A stretch of DNA of 64,000 nucleotides from Metaphire vulgaris (Eukaryota; Annelida; Clitellata; Crassiclitellata; Megascolecidae): assembly GCA_018105865.1 (NCBI GenBank), contig CM030836.1, positions 18,091,503 through 18,155,502 on the forward strand, given 5' to 3'. How positions within the stretch are numbered: the stretch's first letter is position 1; each line of letters starts with the position of its first letter. Below are positions 1 through 15,454 of this stretch, in pieces. The position numbers were made by a program, and so were the translations under genes. The notes under the pieces were generated by a model that was not told the origin of the DNA, searched no databases, and saw nothing but the letters and a program-made list of their open reading frames with translations.

Positions 1-85
1 AGACCACCAATTATGAAACCGATCTGAATTTTACCAATTATGACCACGGCAATCACATAACCTCCAACACAAACACCAACGCATA
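1..85 (-). CDS. CNGK: CNGK exon 31 (partial): S6 of repeat 4
   Basis: After an AATCAG acceptor in phase 1 the frame reads CVGVCVGGYVIAVVIIGKI, a typical S6. It runs off the left edge, so the C-linker and CNBD of repeat 4 are outside the window. Confidence 0.82.
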
Positions 86-3000
86 CTGATTAGGCCTATA
101 CACTGCCAATTGTACGAGTACCATTATAGAAAATTCGGTTTACTTACTTACTTACTTAATACTAGCGATGCTGCTGCGTCATCATCATGATCGTAACTCT
201 GTGAGAGAAGCTGATGGAGGAAAAAGGGGTGACAGTGTCACTGTTTGCCTCAATCTAGTACCACTTTGTTTTTACTACAAATACCAAGACTTATTTACAA
301 ATTCACTAGCTGTGACAAAAAAGGACTTCTTAACGAATCAATTGTCCGTTGAAGTTAAAAGAATTTCGATATCACGCATAATAAGAAAAGTCATTACTAA
401 CAGAATTCAAGCAGCCCCTGAGGCAAGATGTCACCGTATCCAGTGGTAGTGACGGTGGTAACCGACCAGTAAAGTGACGTAAAGTAAGAACACATGTGAG
501 TCAACGATACAGAACTTCCATCTACAATTTTAAGCAAAACATTACATTACAGCACTGTCAAACAATCGATCAATCAATCAATCAGTCAAAAATCTTCCAT
601 GGCGCCACTATCATAATGACTCAGCATTCATATTTAAGAAAGATGTTTTGTGCTTGTTCCTGAGAAACCATATAGCAACCCTGAATTGAATTTAGTATGA
701 TTTTTACTGAAAATACCAAATGCATTAAAATAGGTAGTAACATTCTACGATGAAAAGTCGTAAACCATATACAGTAGGCCTACTATCTGTGACAAAATCC
801 TATCTTTAATATAACAAAATGCATAACAGAAGAAAAGGTTAAAACTGTTTCCTGTTTCGTATCATTGCTCATACATTTTAAGAAGTATAATAAAGCAATA
901 TTTTCAAAAGTATACTATAATAAAACGTGCAAAAAATGTAGATTTAACAATGCTCAAACAGTCACTTTTTAAATAATAACCAAAGGAACTCCTTATTCTC
1001 CTTTTCTCTAAAGTGGTCAATCCACAATGCTTGGCCTTTTAAAATTAGTTTCATAACTGGTCAAATAGGAAATCAGAAAGTCTACTAACTGTACGATTTA
1101 GTAATAAGCTGGATCATGTACTGATTGCTACATTCGGCCAAATTGCCTTCACAAGTCATCACAAACCAGAGGCAAGCAACAAAGTGAATTGTAAAAGTGA
1201 ACGCAACCAAATTGTAAAGAATCTTTGCGGCCAACATACTGTAATAAATAAGATTCACAAATTCTAAAGTGAAAACAGTAAGTTAAAAATAACGCTTTGT
1301 TGAAATTATCTTTTAACACCAGAAGTTTATCTCCCTGTCAGTTCTTAGGTTCAACATGGCACCAGTCTATAAACTTTTCAAGAAATAATGCTGCAGTTCA
1401 TACAGGCAAACCTGTTTAACGTGAACAATAATGTCAAAAATGAAAAACTTCCCAAATAAATTTTTTTACCATAAAAAGTGCTATGACACCAACTTTTATT
1501 ACCTGCTTGACAGATTTTGATTATAGCTATCAAAGATCCTGCTGATGCTAAGAATTCTCAGCAAACGTATCAGGCGAATATAGGTGATGGAAGCAAGCTG
1601 ATAGTCATGCGGTGCAGCCAGTGCCAGAAACTCAAATGGAAAGTTTGTCAGGAAGTCCATCGGAAAGCCATCATATCTACAGAGGTAGTTCTGACGGATT
1701 CGAAGAGGATCGTCTATCAGATCGCGATTTTCCGGATCGTAATACTCCATATGGAAATTGAGCCAAATCTGAAAGAGAGAAAGAGACTCAACTAACTGTA
1801 ATTGTGCTAAAAAAACATGTTAATCCCATTTACAAATGATATATATTCATTCACTATTAGTAGTGGCCTCAAATACATGCAAACACAGAAAAAAGTACAA
1901 TGTCTCAAAACGTAAGTATGCAGCTGTGCATATGACCATCTACTTTGTATCCAAAACTTTAAAACTCACTAAAAAGAAACACCTTGTAGACTGTCATAAT
2001 CTAACGAAACAGGGGACACGTTTAAATGTGATATTATTTTGCTAAGCTTAAACGATTGTAAGTTCAGATGTAAAACTTGAACGTGAACAATTACCTCCAC
2101 GATAAAGAAAGCATCAATAAAATACGACAGAACAAAGCATCCGACTTCAAAGTTTTGAAAAGCAGCCTAAAGTTTTCAGACCAAACAGCAAACTGGTCAG
2201 AATGATTTAGCATGACAAATAGTATGGCAAAGCATAGACGATCATTCATAGACTGTCTGTCTGATGTATTTACAGATGTTCTGCAACGTTATCTGCTCAA
2301 AATTCATGAAAAAGTTGAAAATCAACTAACTATAACCAATATGACAGTGATGGTAAAACAGCAGAATAGTCAGACCTATGGTGCTAAGTCTTAACTGCAA
2401 GACAATTCATTTTCTTAGTCCTATAATACTGCTACAACTAAATAATGGCTATCAATACAATTAATGATAATAATAGCTATCAATACAATTAATGATATGC
2501 TTAAAACAATTCGATTAATAGCGCCATCTTCATCTCAAGATTTACTGGCTAGCGTATAACTGAACACATTCAAATGGCATCACACACAAACTTTTAAAGG
2601 CAGCTTCCTCACATTGTAGATCACTCGAGTTAAAATTATCAGTCAATAAATAATTAATATAATCGATTTTCAAATTTGCGCAACGCTTACCTGGTATGAC
2701 GTCAGATAACAGGAAAACAAACCCATCACACAAATAAGATTCCTGAAGTAAATTACTTTCTTATTCAGAGGACTTATAATCACCGTACCACAACTAGTCT
2801 TCTTCTTTACACCTGCTACTGATTCTTCAGAGTCATCTAAAAATCAGTCATCAACACGAAATGCATCTCCAACCGAAGAACCAGATCTGAACTGCCGAAT
2901 GGTGTTAATGGTGCAGAATGTACAAAGTGTCAAAGACACCTTCAATTGCCTGGCTACATCTGAATACCGTTCAATGTGTCTAAACATACTTTTGCTGAGA

Positions 3001-5274
3001 CATCGCAGCATTTAAAGCTAGAACTAATATTGTATTCGTTTACAATCGGTACAGGCAAAAATGAATAAAAACTAACATTAATCCAGCAGGCAACTTCCAT
3101 GTTTTATCTGTCCTATGACTCTAACTTCAAGACAATGCACCTAGTTTCATGTATCTGTTTATAGTTACCAAAGACATGAAATTGTATAACCAACACGACT
3201 AACCCTTAGATTTAGAATCTTCACCAGCTGTATCAAGGGCCTTTTCAATGTCTGTCTTTTCCTGAAAAAATCCCACCTTCAGGTCAACAGAACGCACCAG
3301 AAAATTCCTGAATAGTTTAGGAGACTTTTTAGTATCCACCTGCTCTTCATCTTCGCCAGCTGGCTCTGATTCAGACTGCTTGCCTTCCTTGGGAACATTT
3401 CCCTCTTCCGAAAAGGACGTTTCCTTCTGAGCTGACGGCGCAGAGCTTCTTGGTTCTGAAGCCCCTTCAGCCGACCCACTACCACCAACCGACTTTGATT
3501 CAACCACCGTCTCCTTTCTGCGGACGTCTGCATCTACTGCGGATGCTTCACCCTCTACGTCACTGGAAGAAGAACGAGAGAAAGCCTTTAGGACAAACAT
3601 CATATACCGAGACTTTCGGTCAGACATGGGTTGCTGAGACTTTCGGTCAGATATCGGTTGTTCAGACTTTTGGTCAGATATCGGTTGCTGAGACTTTCGG
3701 TCAGACATCGGTTGCTGAGACTTTCGGTCAGACATCGGTTGCTGAGACTTTCGGTCAGAGATTGGTTGTTCAGACTTTTGGTCGGACGTCTGTTGCTCTT
3801 CCTGAGAAATTACTTGTGTTTGTGTTGCAGGCTTTTTTCTCGCACCTTCCCAAAAATAAACAAACGGCCACCATGTCCCTTGACCACCCTTCCTATTCGC
3901 TAATGTATCAGCAGTGGCCGCCCCCTGACCATCTACTTTCTGATCGTCCCCATCAACGCCCTCAGACTTACTCGCTCCTTCGATTTCTTTACGCTCAGGC
4001 CTCCTCACTTTGTCAACTGTTAATTGGCTGGTTGGTTCGGCTGGTTCAGTTGCTTCATCCGATAATTCATCAAACGTTATTTCTGACATATCAACATACT
4101 CGACTTTGTCCAATTCATGATCATCAGTATCAGTGTCCTTCTTTCCCGCGCGTTTCAAAGCGCTGCGCTTTCGTGCCTGCTGGCGTCGTTCTTCGGCAAT
4201 CTTCGTTATCTGAAGCTTAATGGCAGGGTAGAATTCCAGCACCATGTCGAGATCTCCCTTTTCCAGCATAAATAGGTAACAATTCACCTGTGCACGGATG
4301 GATGCCGTCCGAGGGACGCTAAACAGCAAGGCCACCTCTCCGAACGGCTGTCCTGCATTCATCGTATCAAACACCGTCTTACCGTCCTCCGACACCACAT
4401 CGACCGAACCGTGGTGGATGAAATACATTTCGCGCCCGATATCGAACTTCTTAACGATAAACTCGCCCTTCAGAATGATGATCGGCTTGATACAGCGCGA
4501 CAACGTCTTGATGAACGACTTCTCGGTGCCGCTGAAGAGAGAGATCTTGGAGATTATATCTTCGTAGAGGCTGTACGTAACGTCACTCCATAAAGACAGC
4601 GGCAGAACGCTGAACAGCGTGTTTGGCTGAACCCCTTTCGTCTTGAACCACAGATGTTCGTAGTAGTCGAGCACGCGCTTCTGGAGTGCCACGCTGATGA
4701 GCTGGGCGTCCAAGTAAGACTTCACGTGAAACATCTTCTCCTTAAAGTGCGCAAACTGCGCGTCGGCGCTGGCGACGCACGCGGTGATGCTCGCAAGAAT
4801 GTAGGTAAAGATGAACTGGCCGGAGAGGATGACTATCGACAGCGCAACGGTTTCGTGCTCCAGTTTAGCGCTGAAGTCACCGTAGCCGACCGCGGTCATC
4901 GAGACCGAACTGAAATAGACACTGACGATATAGTGCATGAAAAGTGTGTCGTTGGTACGATTCAGGCCTGCCCGCGAGTATATCCAACTGTGGGAGAAAC
5001 AGGTATGATCAGAAACGTTAGAGAAGTTTTTTGGAATGATCCAAATGCTTGGCGGACAGCCAACAAAGAAAAGAAAACATCCCATGAAGTTGATGAAAAT
5101 ACAGAGATAAATGATATACTTGAATTTTCTGCAAAGAGAAAATGAAATATAAAGTACAAGTACTCCAAATTTTTAAAATGATCTGTTCTAGTCATGCCAG
5201 TTGTAACTGTTATAACTGACTGAATTGTAAAAAATGGCAGTAGCTTGAAATAGGTGCAAGGCATCATAAAAGCT

Positions 5275-5361
<87 letters not shown>

Positions 5362-8300
5362 TATATATATAAAGGTACACTCCATGGACTCAGCATCCGT
5401 ACGGAGCACCGAAGGGCTAGCGCCCTCAGTTTTACGTGGCAACGGCTGAATGAGGGTGATTGCCAGCCTTTCCCTGTCTGCCTTTCCTTCCACCAAGTTA
5501 AAACCCGATGTACTCATTCACAGCTGAGTTGACTGGGGCTCTTGGGACAGAAACAACCGAAAAGTTTCTGGCGCGGCCGGGAGTTGAACCACGGACCTCA
5601 AGATTGGGAATGGCAGACCAGTGCACTAACCACTGTTCCACCGTAAGTTAGTATATTTTCATTTATGGGCAGGGCAATATATCAAACTGTGACTTGAAAA
5701 TTACAGTATGTGAGATTCAATTGTGACAACTAGCAATGCACCTGAATTAAATTCCCTTCTACTAGTTTCATACTAATCATCAACTTCTATAGCGCCACTT
5801 CATATAATGCATAGTTCTAAGCATCAGCCAATGGTGCTCCAAATCCTGATCGCATAAGAGCCAAGTGAAAGTGATACATTGGCAGAACAAACGCAGTTTA
5901 AAGAACTGTAAATATGGACCATCACAAAATTAAGGCGAACAAATTGCCTGCTCACCTTAGATTAATCGTCTCTCGATAGACATCCATTTCCAGGTATGCA
6001 AACGTGAGAACAAATCGATAGAAAAGCAACAGCCTGTTCAAGCGCAGGAATGCCATGAAATGCATAACATCCCCTAAACAAATTAACAAATAGAGATTAA
6101 TGAATTAACAATACAGTAGAGTGAAACTATATTACTAGGTCTATCATAATAATAATCATCATCATCACACCCGTTGTCGATGGAGTTTTCTGAATGAGCC
6201 CAAAATTTTCAGGATTTCCCCATGTTGTAATAAAGTGTTCAAGTGCACTTTTTCCTATCAATTACAGACTTCCAACACGAAAATATATGTGCTGTCCTGC
6301 TTCTGTGCTTGTCTGCATGGTATTAAGATCTGTTTGAAAAAAGTTGATAATGACTTCTTTGTTGCTACAGTTTTAGTTGTTTGGCATTAGTAATTTAATA
6401 GTTATTTCTAAAAATTGGTTTTGCATCAACTGTTGCCATGCAAGGGTCTTAATGTACTTGTTGTAGCAAACAGAATAACAAATAAATGAATAGACAAGTG
6501 CTGTAACCAGAGAAGTGTGCTGAATTTCAAGCATAATACATTTAGGTGAACTATTATTATGATAATTTTGGGGGCTCATTCAAATAACCCCATCAATAAC
6601 GGGTGCTGTTAAAAAACCAGCATCCGTTTTTGCTGGGTATTTTTTACAGCAAAGGTTGTCCATCCTTAAAGTTGCACTTGCTTCTCTCTTCTAACATGAG
6701 AACTTTATTTGAATCACGCTTCATTTATCGATCATCTAATAACAACATACCAGATAGCCAATATAGATGCTGGCGAACGAGTAAAGTGTGCTTGGATTTA
6801 ACAAATACGTAACAAAAAATATATAATACAAAATTAATTATGAAGAAAATACATGAATCACATATAAAAACTACTCACAATCGGGTGGATAGTAAATAGC
6901 CAAGAGTATGAACTCATATGGAAGGCATCCACAAATATCCAAAAGAAAATTTGTTTTGAGGTAATGGATGCCGGTTGCAAGCGGATGGAACACAAGGACA
7001 TTCTCTTCATTGTAGAAGCCAGTGTTTGGACCAACCATGAAACTGTTGGTTAATCAAATGCCAAAAAAAACAGCCAAAGTAAGAGGTAAATCACAATAAA
7101 CTTTCATTATTAAATGTCTTGGATGCTAGATAAATTGTCACAGCTATATAACAACAACTTGAATATTTTAAACTTTGAAATATTACTGCTGGATTACAAA
7201 AGTGTATTTGGAGTACTATTTATTGTGGCCATGGTTATTGATGAATTTCGACCTTCTTTATTATTTTGCTTTCCTATGTTCAGCATGCCTCCACTGCAAA
7301 CGACTAACATATAAAACTGCTCTATGCTACATGAAAACAGACGTTTGTCCTCAAAGCCCGGTCAAGCAAGAGCACTGCAACTGCATATCTAAGGAGTAAA
7401 AACACAGCCATACTATGAACATTGCATTAGTTAACTCACACGTGAATAAGAGCAATGAAATCCAATATATACAAAATTAGCCACATCGTAACGGAGGCAT
7501 GAAGGAATGCAATGTGTACTGGAGTTAAAGCAACAACAATGACACTGTGGACAGTCATGAAAATGGTCCAAGCCATAAGTAAATTTCCACCTGGAAGCAT
7601 CGTATATCTAACAGAAAACAGAAATGGAAATTCTAGAATATTATATGAAACAAAACTATATAGTCAATGCAATTTCTCATTCTCACACTTGGCAAACTGC
7701 TTTAACTTTAATTTCTTAAAGCACCGACAATATCCGGAACTTGAAAGTTAACAATGGAAAAAGTGATATCCACTATAAAAACGGTGCCATGACAAAAAAA
7801 AATCTTATAAGACTGCCCAACAGTGATGTCCTGCAATCCACTGAGTGCCATCTTCCATCTTGCTGACAGATACATTCCAGCTATAGAAATTTTAAAATTA
7901 GATTGAGCACCAAGAATAAGCAACCACTATGGAACTATTTTTAAAGGTGCTATATAAATTCACATGATTTTACTTATTTTAGATCATTATGGGAAGATCA
8001 GTTGAACCTACAGTAAGCGAAATTACTTATGAGATTTGATTTCGACTTGTCCTGACTCTAGTTCTGATTGGATTTGGCGTGCTATTGGTTAATGCCACAG
8101 GCATTTTAATATTGGTGCCATAGAAGTTTATTGATTGATTGATCATTGATTGATAACGTTTAGATTAAATCTCTACCTGAAAAAATTCAGATAAGTAAGT
8201 AGCCAAGAAAGTCTGCAGTTTAACTCTTTAAAAGGAGCTTCATAATCAGTTGATGCATCACCATTCTTCACAAAAGTGATAATACCAAGAGACTTCCGAT

Positions 8301-9076
8301 GTCGAATACCTGGTCTAGTTAAAAATGCTGAAATAAAATTGAAACCAGCCTCTAATGGTTGCATTATTTATACAGATAAAACCTCTTACAATCATTGTTG
8401 ACAAATTGTCTAGCCAATCAATGATGCACAGGCTACATAATTTTATAACCATATTTTGCATATATGCAAAATGATGTATTGTTTGGCATAACTGCTACTT
8501 TTGATATGGAAAAGTCATAGCTCAAGGACAAGAATGGAAGTAGTAGGCAAGCAAAGCAAGCTAACAGCTAACAGCTACTGTACTCCTGAGAAGTCGACTG
8601 ACTGATCAATAATCATGAATAATGCATAGCCACAATTATAATAATCTCAATGTCAACAATGTAAATGTCTAGGAAATTATTGGTAATTAGGTATTTAAAC
8701 TGTAAAATGTAAGCAACACTTTCTAGTTCATTTTTGGTTCTATGTACCGGGGTACTGTAAAGTCATTCATAGATGATCCAGGCAGACTGGTTCATTGCTC
8801 TTGAAACATTTTTATATCTATATTGGGTTATTAAAACACCACCAGCAAACAGGGTGTCTTTGGGCTCATCCATATAGTATGTAAGCAAAAAAGGCACATT
8901 TTCAACTCACCTCTCCCACCCTCCGTTTGCACACCATACATGCACAAAATCTCTGAAATCCAACTGCCCCTCCCCTCAGTGCTTACGTACTATATGGATG
9001 GACCCTTAACCACAGAAATTCATCTCTCCTTGTGGTTAGCTAACGGTCTATGCAGATTCAATTGATAGCCATCAAA

Positions 9077-9129
<53 letters not shown>

Positions 9130-10060
9130 GTAAAATAGTAAAATATAAGCACAGTAATTAATACCGTCTTCTGGTATGCTAAAATGGCTAGTGATATCAG
9201 TTGCATCACCAGCAGCTGCAGCAGTGGCGCCTTCGTTTCTCGTTTTCAGCACTAAACGATCTGACATCACATGATTGAACTGGCTGCAAAGACGACACGA
9301 TTCTCATACAAGCCAATTCACGTATCCATTTTACTGCCACAGTACCTTACAGATCTGGGCTTAAACACTTGGCCTGTGAAACTTACAGCTCCACTGATTC
9401 CTGCCAGAGCAGTTTTTCCATCACCCGTGATTTACTCAGCATTAATTGCGATGCCAAAGGTACATAGACTATACATAGACTGTCCGATTCTAGCTATCAT
9501 TGACAGAGATCAACTGTCTTCTTCCCTATTAGCATCCTGAATTACTGTCATAGATCTGAGTGCTTTAAAAATGCAGATTATACTGAAATTGGATAGATCT
9601 GAGTGCTTTATTATACTAACTAGTGAAATTGGATATTCAAAAATTAGCAAATTAGATCTTACTAAAGCACCTAAAATCTATTTGTTGTTGTTATTATTAT
9701 TGTTGTTGTTGCTGCAATTATTAATTATTGCTATTAATTATTGGTAGTCATAAACTACATTGTCATAAAACAAAAACAACATACTTTTCAATGAGTGGAA
9801 AATCTTTGAGTATTTCAACCAGAGACGACATTTTCAGTTCACACACTTCACAGTAGGTCTTTGTTCTGACTGATGTTGTCTTGTACTCTTTGAATAGCAT
9901 GCTTGTCGCTCCAAAGTAATCACCCGGTCTCAAGACTGAAATAACAGTCTTCCCATCGGCATCTATTTTCTAAAATGACAAATGATAGGTCAATGCTAAC
10001 GTACTATAACATTCACCACAAAAATAACATGCACTATCACACCAGTGTAAGATATCCACA

Positions 10061-10114
<54 letters not shown>

Positions 10115-13100
10115 TAATATTATATATATATTTTTACATATATATAGATAATGCCTAGAAAATGTACAGAATGAATACATGGCAATATGGGCTTTGGTGT
10201 GCAAAAGAATGAATGTATGCAGGGCCGCCAAGTGTGGCGGGGGGGGTAGAGGGCAATTGCACAGGGGCCCGGCGGCCTGCAGGGGGCCCGGGCCCGGTGA
10301 TCATGATGTATTAGCAATAGCCTGAACTCCGAAAAAGACTGAGAAGCTAAAAAAGGTCATCTTTGTCATGAGCACAGGGTCCGGCAAATGTCAGGGACCC
10401 GGGCCAATCATGCCTTAAAAAGGACCAAAACAAAAATAAGGTCATCAACGCTTTCACACTTGCACTTGTTACGAGAACACAGAGTTCTGCTTCGAAAAAG
10501 ACCGACAAGCAAAAAAAGGTCATCAACTTTTTCACACACTTTTCAGGTGTCAGAGGTCCGTGACTATTTTTTGCACAGGGGCCCGGAAATTTTCTCGGCG
10601 GCCCTATATGTATGCATATACAATTTTAAGTGAAGCAGCGCATCAACACTTACAGATGCTGTATGCACACAAGTGCACATTAACTGACTAATTAGAAAAT
10701 ATATATAGCACCATTTCAGTAAAGCACTTTACACCAGTTGCTTGTCACTCTGAAGTAGAATTATCATTTGTCACAGTCAGATCAGATACAGTACAATGGA
10801 AGTAAAGTTATGGGCACTAGCAGTACTCAGTACTTATCGGTACTTGTTCTCAGTATTTGAGTTTTTATTGAGTAGGCAGAGGTTGGTTCAGCCAACCAGT
10901 GGTTGAACCAGATCCCTGGTACTGGCTAAAAAGTTTGGTCTTTAGCGGCACAAATTCTCCCGCTGAAGATAGAAAATTTCGGGGTTGGAGTCATTCATTC
11001 GACCCGCACTGTTTTTCAGAAAACTCCATCGTCGCCTGTACTTCGAAATATCATCTTTATTTAGATAAATCACGTAACCGCAGTTACCGTACCTCGCATT
11101 CACCTCTTCGGATGATGTACATTTCCTTGGCTGGTTCTTTGGCGTACATTACGATTTCATTTGGAGAGAAAATATACGGCACAAGGCATAGGGCAACCTG
11201 CTTTATAAAGTTATCATCTGCATGTCGAAAGAGTGGAACCTGCACAACATCACATTCACAAACCTGATTGTCATTTGTCATTTCACTCCACAGCCAACAC
11301 ATAAAGTAAAGTAAAGCCAACACAGAAGAACACAAAATTTCCAATAAGAAACTGTTGTAACATCTGTTCGATCATGAAATTTCTATCGTGTCACGATCAT
11401 GTAATGTCTAGGCCTGAATCTGTAGGCCTACAAAGACTTCTTGATTTTATTATCAAGTGACCAATCTAAGACAAATCCAGGCAAACATTATTGGATTTTA
11501 AAATTATTATTATTATTATCACAATGCCAATAAATGGGAATTTTAAATTATCGCATCAGCTGAAAAATACCCATTATAATATAATATCCGACTAATTGTT
11601 ATGACAAATCGGAGAAGATTGTTGCCGCTATTCACAGTGAATATGTTAAAGTCAACAACTTAGCGTATATCTATATATAGTGACAATCTCAAACCTACAG
11701 CAAAAGAAACCCTTAGTGGCAGGTCAAACCTGTTTCAGCAATGGACAGAGATCCTCCATATTGACAATATGCTGTAAGTTAACAGGCATCTCATGCAGTA
11801 AGTTCTCCTCTCCTGGAAACCATTCACCCCTTTATTTGAAAACAACGTCAAAACTAGGCTACGGTTTCCAATGTTGCGTTGAAGCTCAAATAATGCAAGT
11901 TTCAGGTCTTATCTATCACAACTGCACAGCTACACAAACTGAATAACTCTGCAGACAGCAGACTACATCCTAAAATCGTATGCCCGAAATTTAAGTAACT
12001 TCTGTCACATAAAAGCTATTTTGCAGTAAGTATAGCAGCAAATAAGTTGTGGCTAGAAACCACGCTTGTGGCAGTGCTTGGTCAACATCCAGAAGTCAAT
12101 CCATATTCCAGCTAGAGAAAGTGTGGAGAAAATACGATACATTTCAGCCAAGAGACATTCAGATGATCAGTGGCTTAACAGCAATAAGGCCCACGACCAA
12201 TGCGGCTCAGAGCCAGGGCTCCCCTTCCCGGAATCTCCAAAGGGCCCTGCTCCTCCCAGTCTCTATTTAGCAGGGAAATCATCACCATGTGGCTGTGCAA
12301 GATATTGTGTGACAGAATGGCTTGAAGGCCTACAAAAAGATTGTCTACAAATGTAATATTTCTTCCCTTTCATTTATGCACTCTGCTCTACTTTTTTTAT
12401 ATCTAGACAAAATAAATCACAAAAATCACAGCATTATTCATATGGCTGTACATACAAGATATCATGCAATAGAATGGTCTGAAGCAGTAGCATGACAGCA
12501 ACTGAGCAACTAGAATGCTTCTATGAAGCATTTATAAACACAAAAGTATACTTTGCATCAACAGATTGACGACATACTGGTAAATGTCCCACAGAGTTCT
12601 GAAGTAGCGAACGACTCGTTTTATTAAAGTCTTGTTTAAATTATGCTCCATCATGAAGTTACTCACGGCAAACAATCGCTCTTGAAAAGAAGTCCTAAAT
12701 ACCAAATACACACACACACACACACACACACACACTCAGTAACAAACATTCAGTATAAGCTTATAAGCTTGGGAGAAGTAGAGAGACAATCCATCAAAAA
12801 TTTGGCGCACTGTCAAAATCGCCTGCAATTTCAGAGAAACTATTATAAATTGTGGAAATTGCAACAATCAGTTCTCCAACTCTTAGACAAAACCTCTCCC
12901 ATTGGAGAACTGGTCATACAGTAACTTCAAATTCTCCATCATGGCAACTATTAATTAAGTTTCACATAGTGACATTTAGTTCACTACAAAGATCGTCAAC
13001 AAGATGCTTAATAACTATGTAAAGAAATATATTTAACTGCATACTGATCTGCATGATGTGTACTGTGAGAGTAAAGAAAGTACCTAATATTGTCAACGTG

Positions 13101-13821
13101 AGTGATTGTAGCAGCAATTATAGCAAGGCCGTAGCCAAAGACAAGGAAACCAATTAACATCGTAATCATGGTGAAGATTCTTTCTCTGGAGTTGAGTGGA
13201 GTGAGGTCGCCATATCCCGTGTTCGTCAAAGTCACAATCGCAAAATAGAGAGAAGTAAGATATCGGTTGATATTTGAAGTTTCAATCTCAATGTCTCTCT
13301 CGTGCGCCCAACGAGATACCCAACCAGTGGGGCACCTAAAACACACCGCCGCCGGTGTCATATTGCCAAGCAAGCATAATCCATCTTAAGTCACATATAA
13401 GCAGAACTTGCGGTATCGAGAAATGCGTAGAATAGCCCCAAAAATGTTGTTCAGCATCCTCTAAAATAAGGTGAAGACTTTCCATACTTGTAAGTGCCAC
13501 ACTAGTAAATAAGGTGTCAACACCAACTGGTTGGATTTCATGTCCCCTATTTTAAACTACCGGTATTTGGTGCTGGCACTGCCCACCATAACACCTCAAG
13601 TTCCTTGACCAATAATGCACTCTTGATGAGCAATATTTACCGGTAATCAAAAAGGAGGGAAATTCCTGGTCACTACTTACTCACTTTACCACAATTGTTC
13701 ACTTTGTATATAGCAAGGGATGTGCTGGAGTAGCAGTAGGATTCTTGCCATGCAATTGGAGGGAAAAATGGAAAAGTTTTGTGTCTAGCTATTGCCACTA
13801 ATGAGTTGGCAGAAAGCAACT

Positions 13822-13868
<47 letters not shown>

Positions 13869-13967
13869 TAGCTACTGGACAAGTTGTTAACCCTTAGTTG
13901 TCCCGCACATACGACTCTTCACTTTGTGAATGACTTAACCAAACAACAGTGCGATAATAATAATAAC

Positions 13968-14023
<56 letters not shown>

Positions 14024-15385
14024 TAATAACAACAAGGTAAAGTTTCATGCTGTCATTGACTTATTTAACTAATTCATTTAACATTATGAAACAATTAGAA
14101 AATTCTTTGCCCGCTGGCCTGATTCTTTCCTCTTGCTCAGATGCCACCCTAGAACTAGCAGTTTAGTAGTGAAGAGGGAATGACTAATTCAGTAACACAG
14201 TACTAGCACTTCATTGATAAAGAATTGATCTTATTTGAGACTTAACCAATCCAAAAAGAGAGAACAATTTCATGGAATCTAGATCAGAGATGAAGGGAAG
14301 TAGAAGCACACGAAAGAAGATTAAGACAGGCATTCTTTAACTAAACATAATAAAAATTAATAATAATTAGATTTTAACTGGCTTAGTGGGATTTCTCCTG
14401 TTTTGAAAACCACTGCCACTCATATACATTATACATCCCTCTGTTCTTTAATTTTACAAAAGAAACACAATACGCATTAAACAATGCCAAAACAGCACAC
14501 ATATTAGAATATGTTGCATAAGATGGATGCATTGTACCAAATTTATACAAGCACTTAACAGCAATTTATTATCTCATTTAATATTCTGCACACTTTACAG
14601 TATGGGCATACTAAACAAAATAGAAGAAGAGGATACAAAAGTTATTTATTACTTGCTACCAATACAGGAACTGAAGCTAAGCCAGCATGCTGCCCAGTGG
14701 CTGGTCAGGAGGGTGTACAGGATCACCTTCGTAAATCTAACCATGTATCCCGAATGGTGCAGTGAGTTTTCTCTCCAAGTAAGAGCTCTCGACACCTAAA
14801 TAATAGTTTTGCAATTAATGAGCAATAGAATAGCCATGTAAACTCAACTACAAGAATATATTTGCCAAGTTCCTGAGCTATTACTACCATAAATAATTAC
14901 AATAATATTAGAAGTTTCAAAACACACAGTTTGATGAAAGCGTGAGCATTACAGAATAAATAGCAAATAAGGTTTTAAGGTGAAACATTTCTCTTAGAAT
15001 ATGACCCCATAACCTTGAAACTCCATTTGAATCCACATTCAAGTCCACATCAGATATGACTGTTAAATTATATTAATTATTAATTATAGGGGTATCTGCA
15101 TTGTTTACCAACAAGGTCCAGTTGCTCCACCCACTGGTGGGCAGAAAGTTTCCAGAAACCATAGAAACCATTGTTGTCTATTAATAGACGCCAATGGCAG
15201 AAGCAGATTTCTTGCCCACCAGCATAGATACTGGCTATGTTGGTGGGCATAGAGAGTGTTCTGGATACTCCCATATTAATTAATTAAAGTTAAATTATAG
15301 CTAAATCAATAATTGATGAAGTCACTTTTACATTAAACATATGAAAAATTATAACAGATCTATGCTAAAACACATAATCAGCCTA

Positions 15386-15454
<69 letters not shown>

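Noticed and set aside
3450..4220. 256-residue plus-strand frame opposite CNGK exon 25
   Set aside because: It is the antisense shadow of the 27-bp coding repeat on the minus strand.
12049..12356. Overlapping plus-strand frames between CNGK exons 16 and 17
   Set aside because: They match no family. The region instead shows a diverged repeat shared with 12430-12490.
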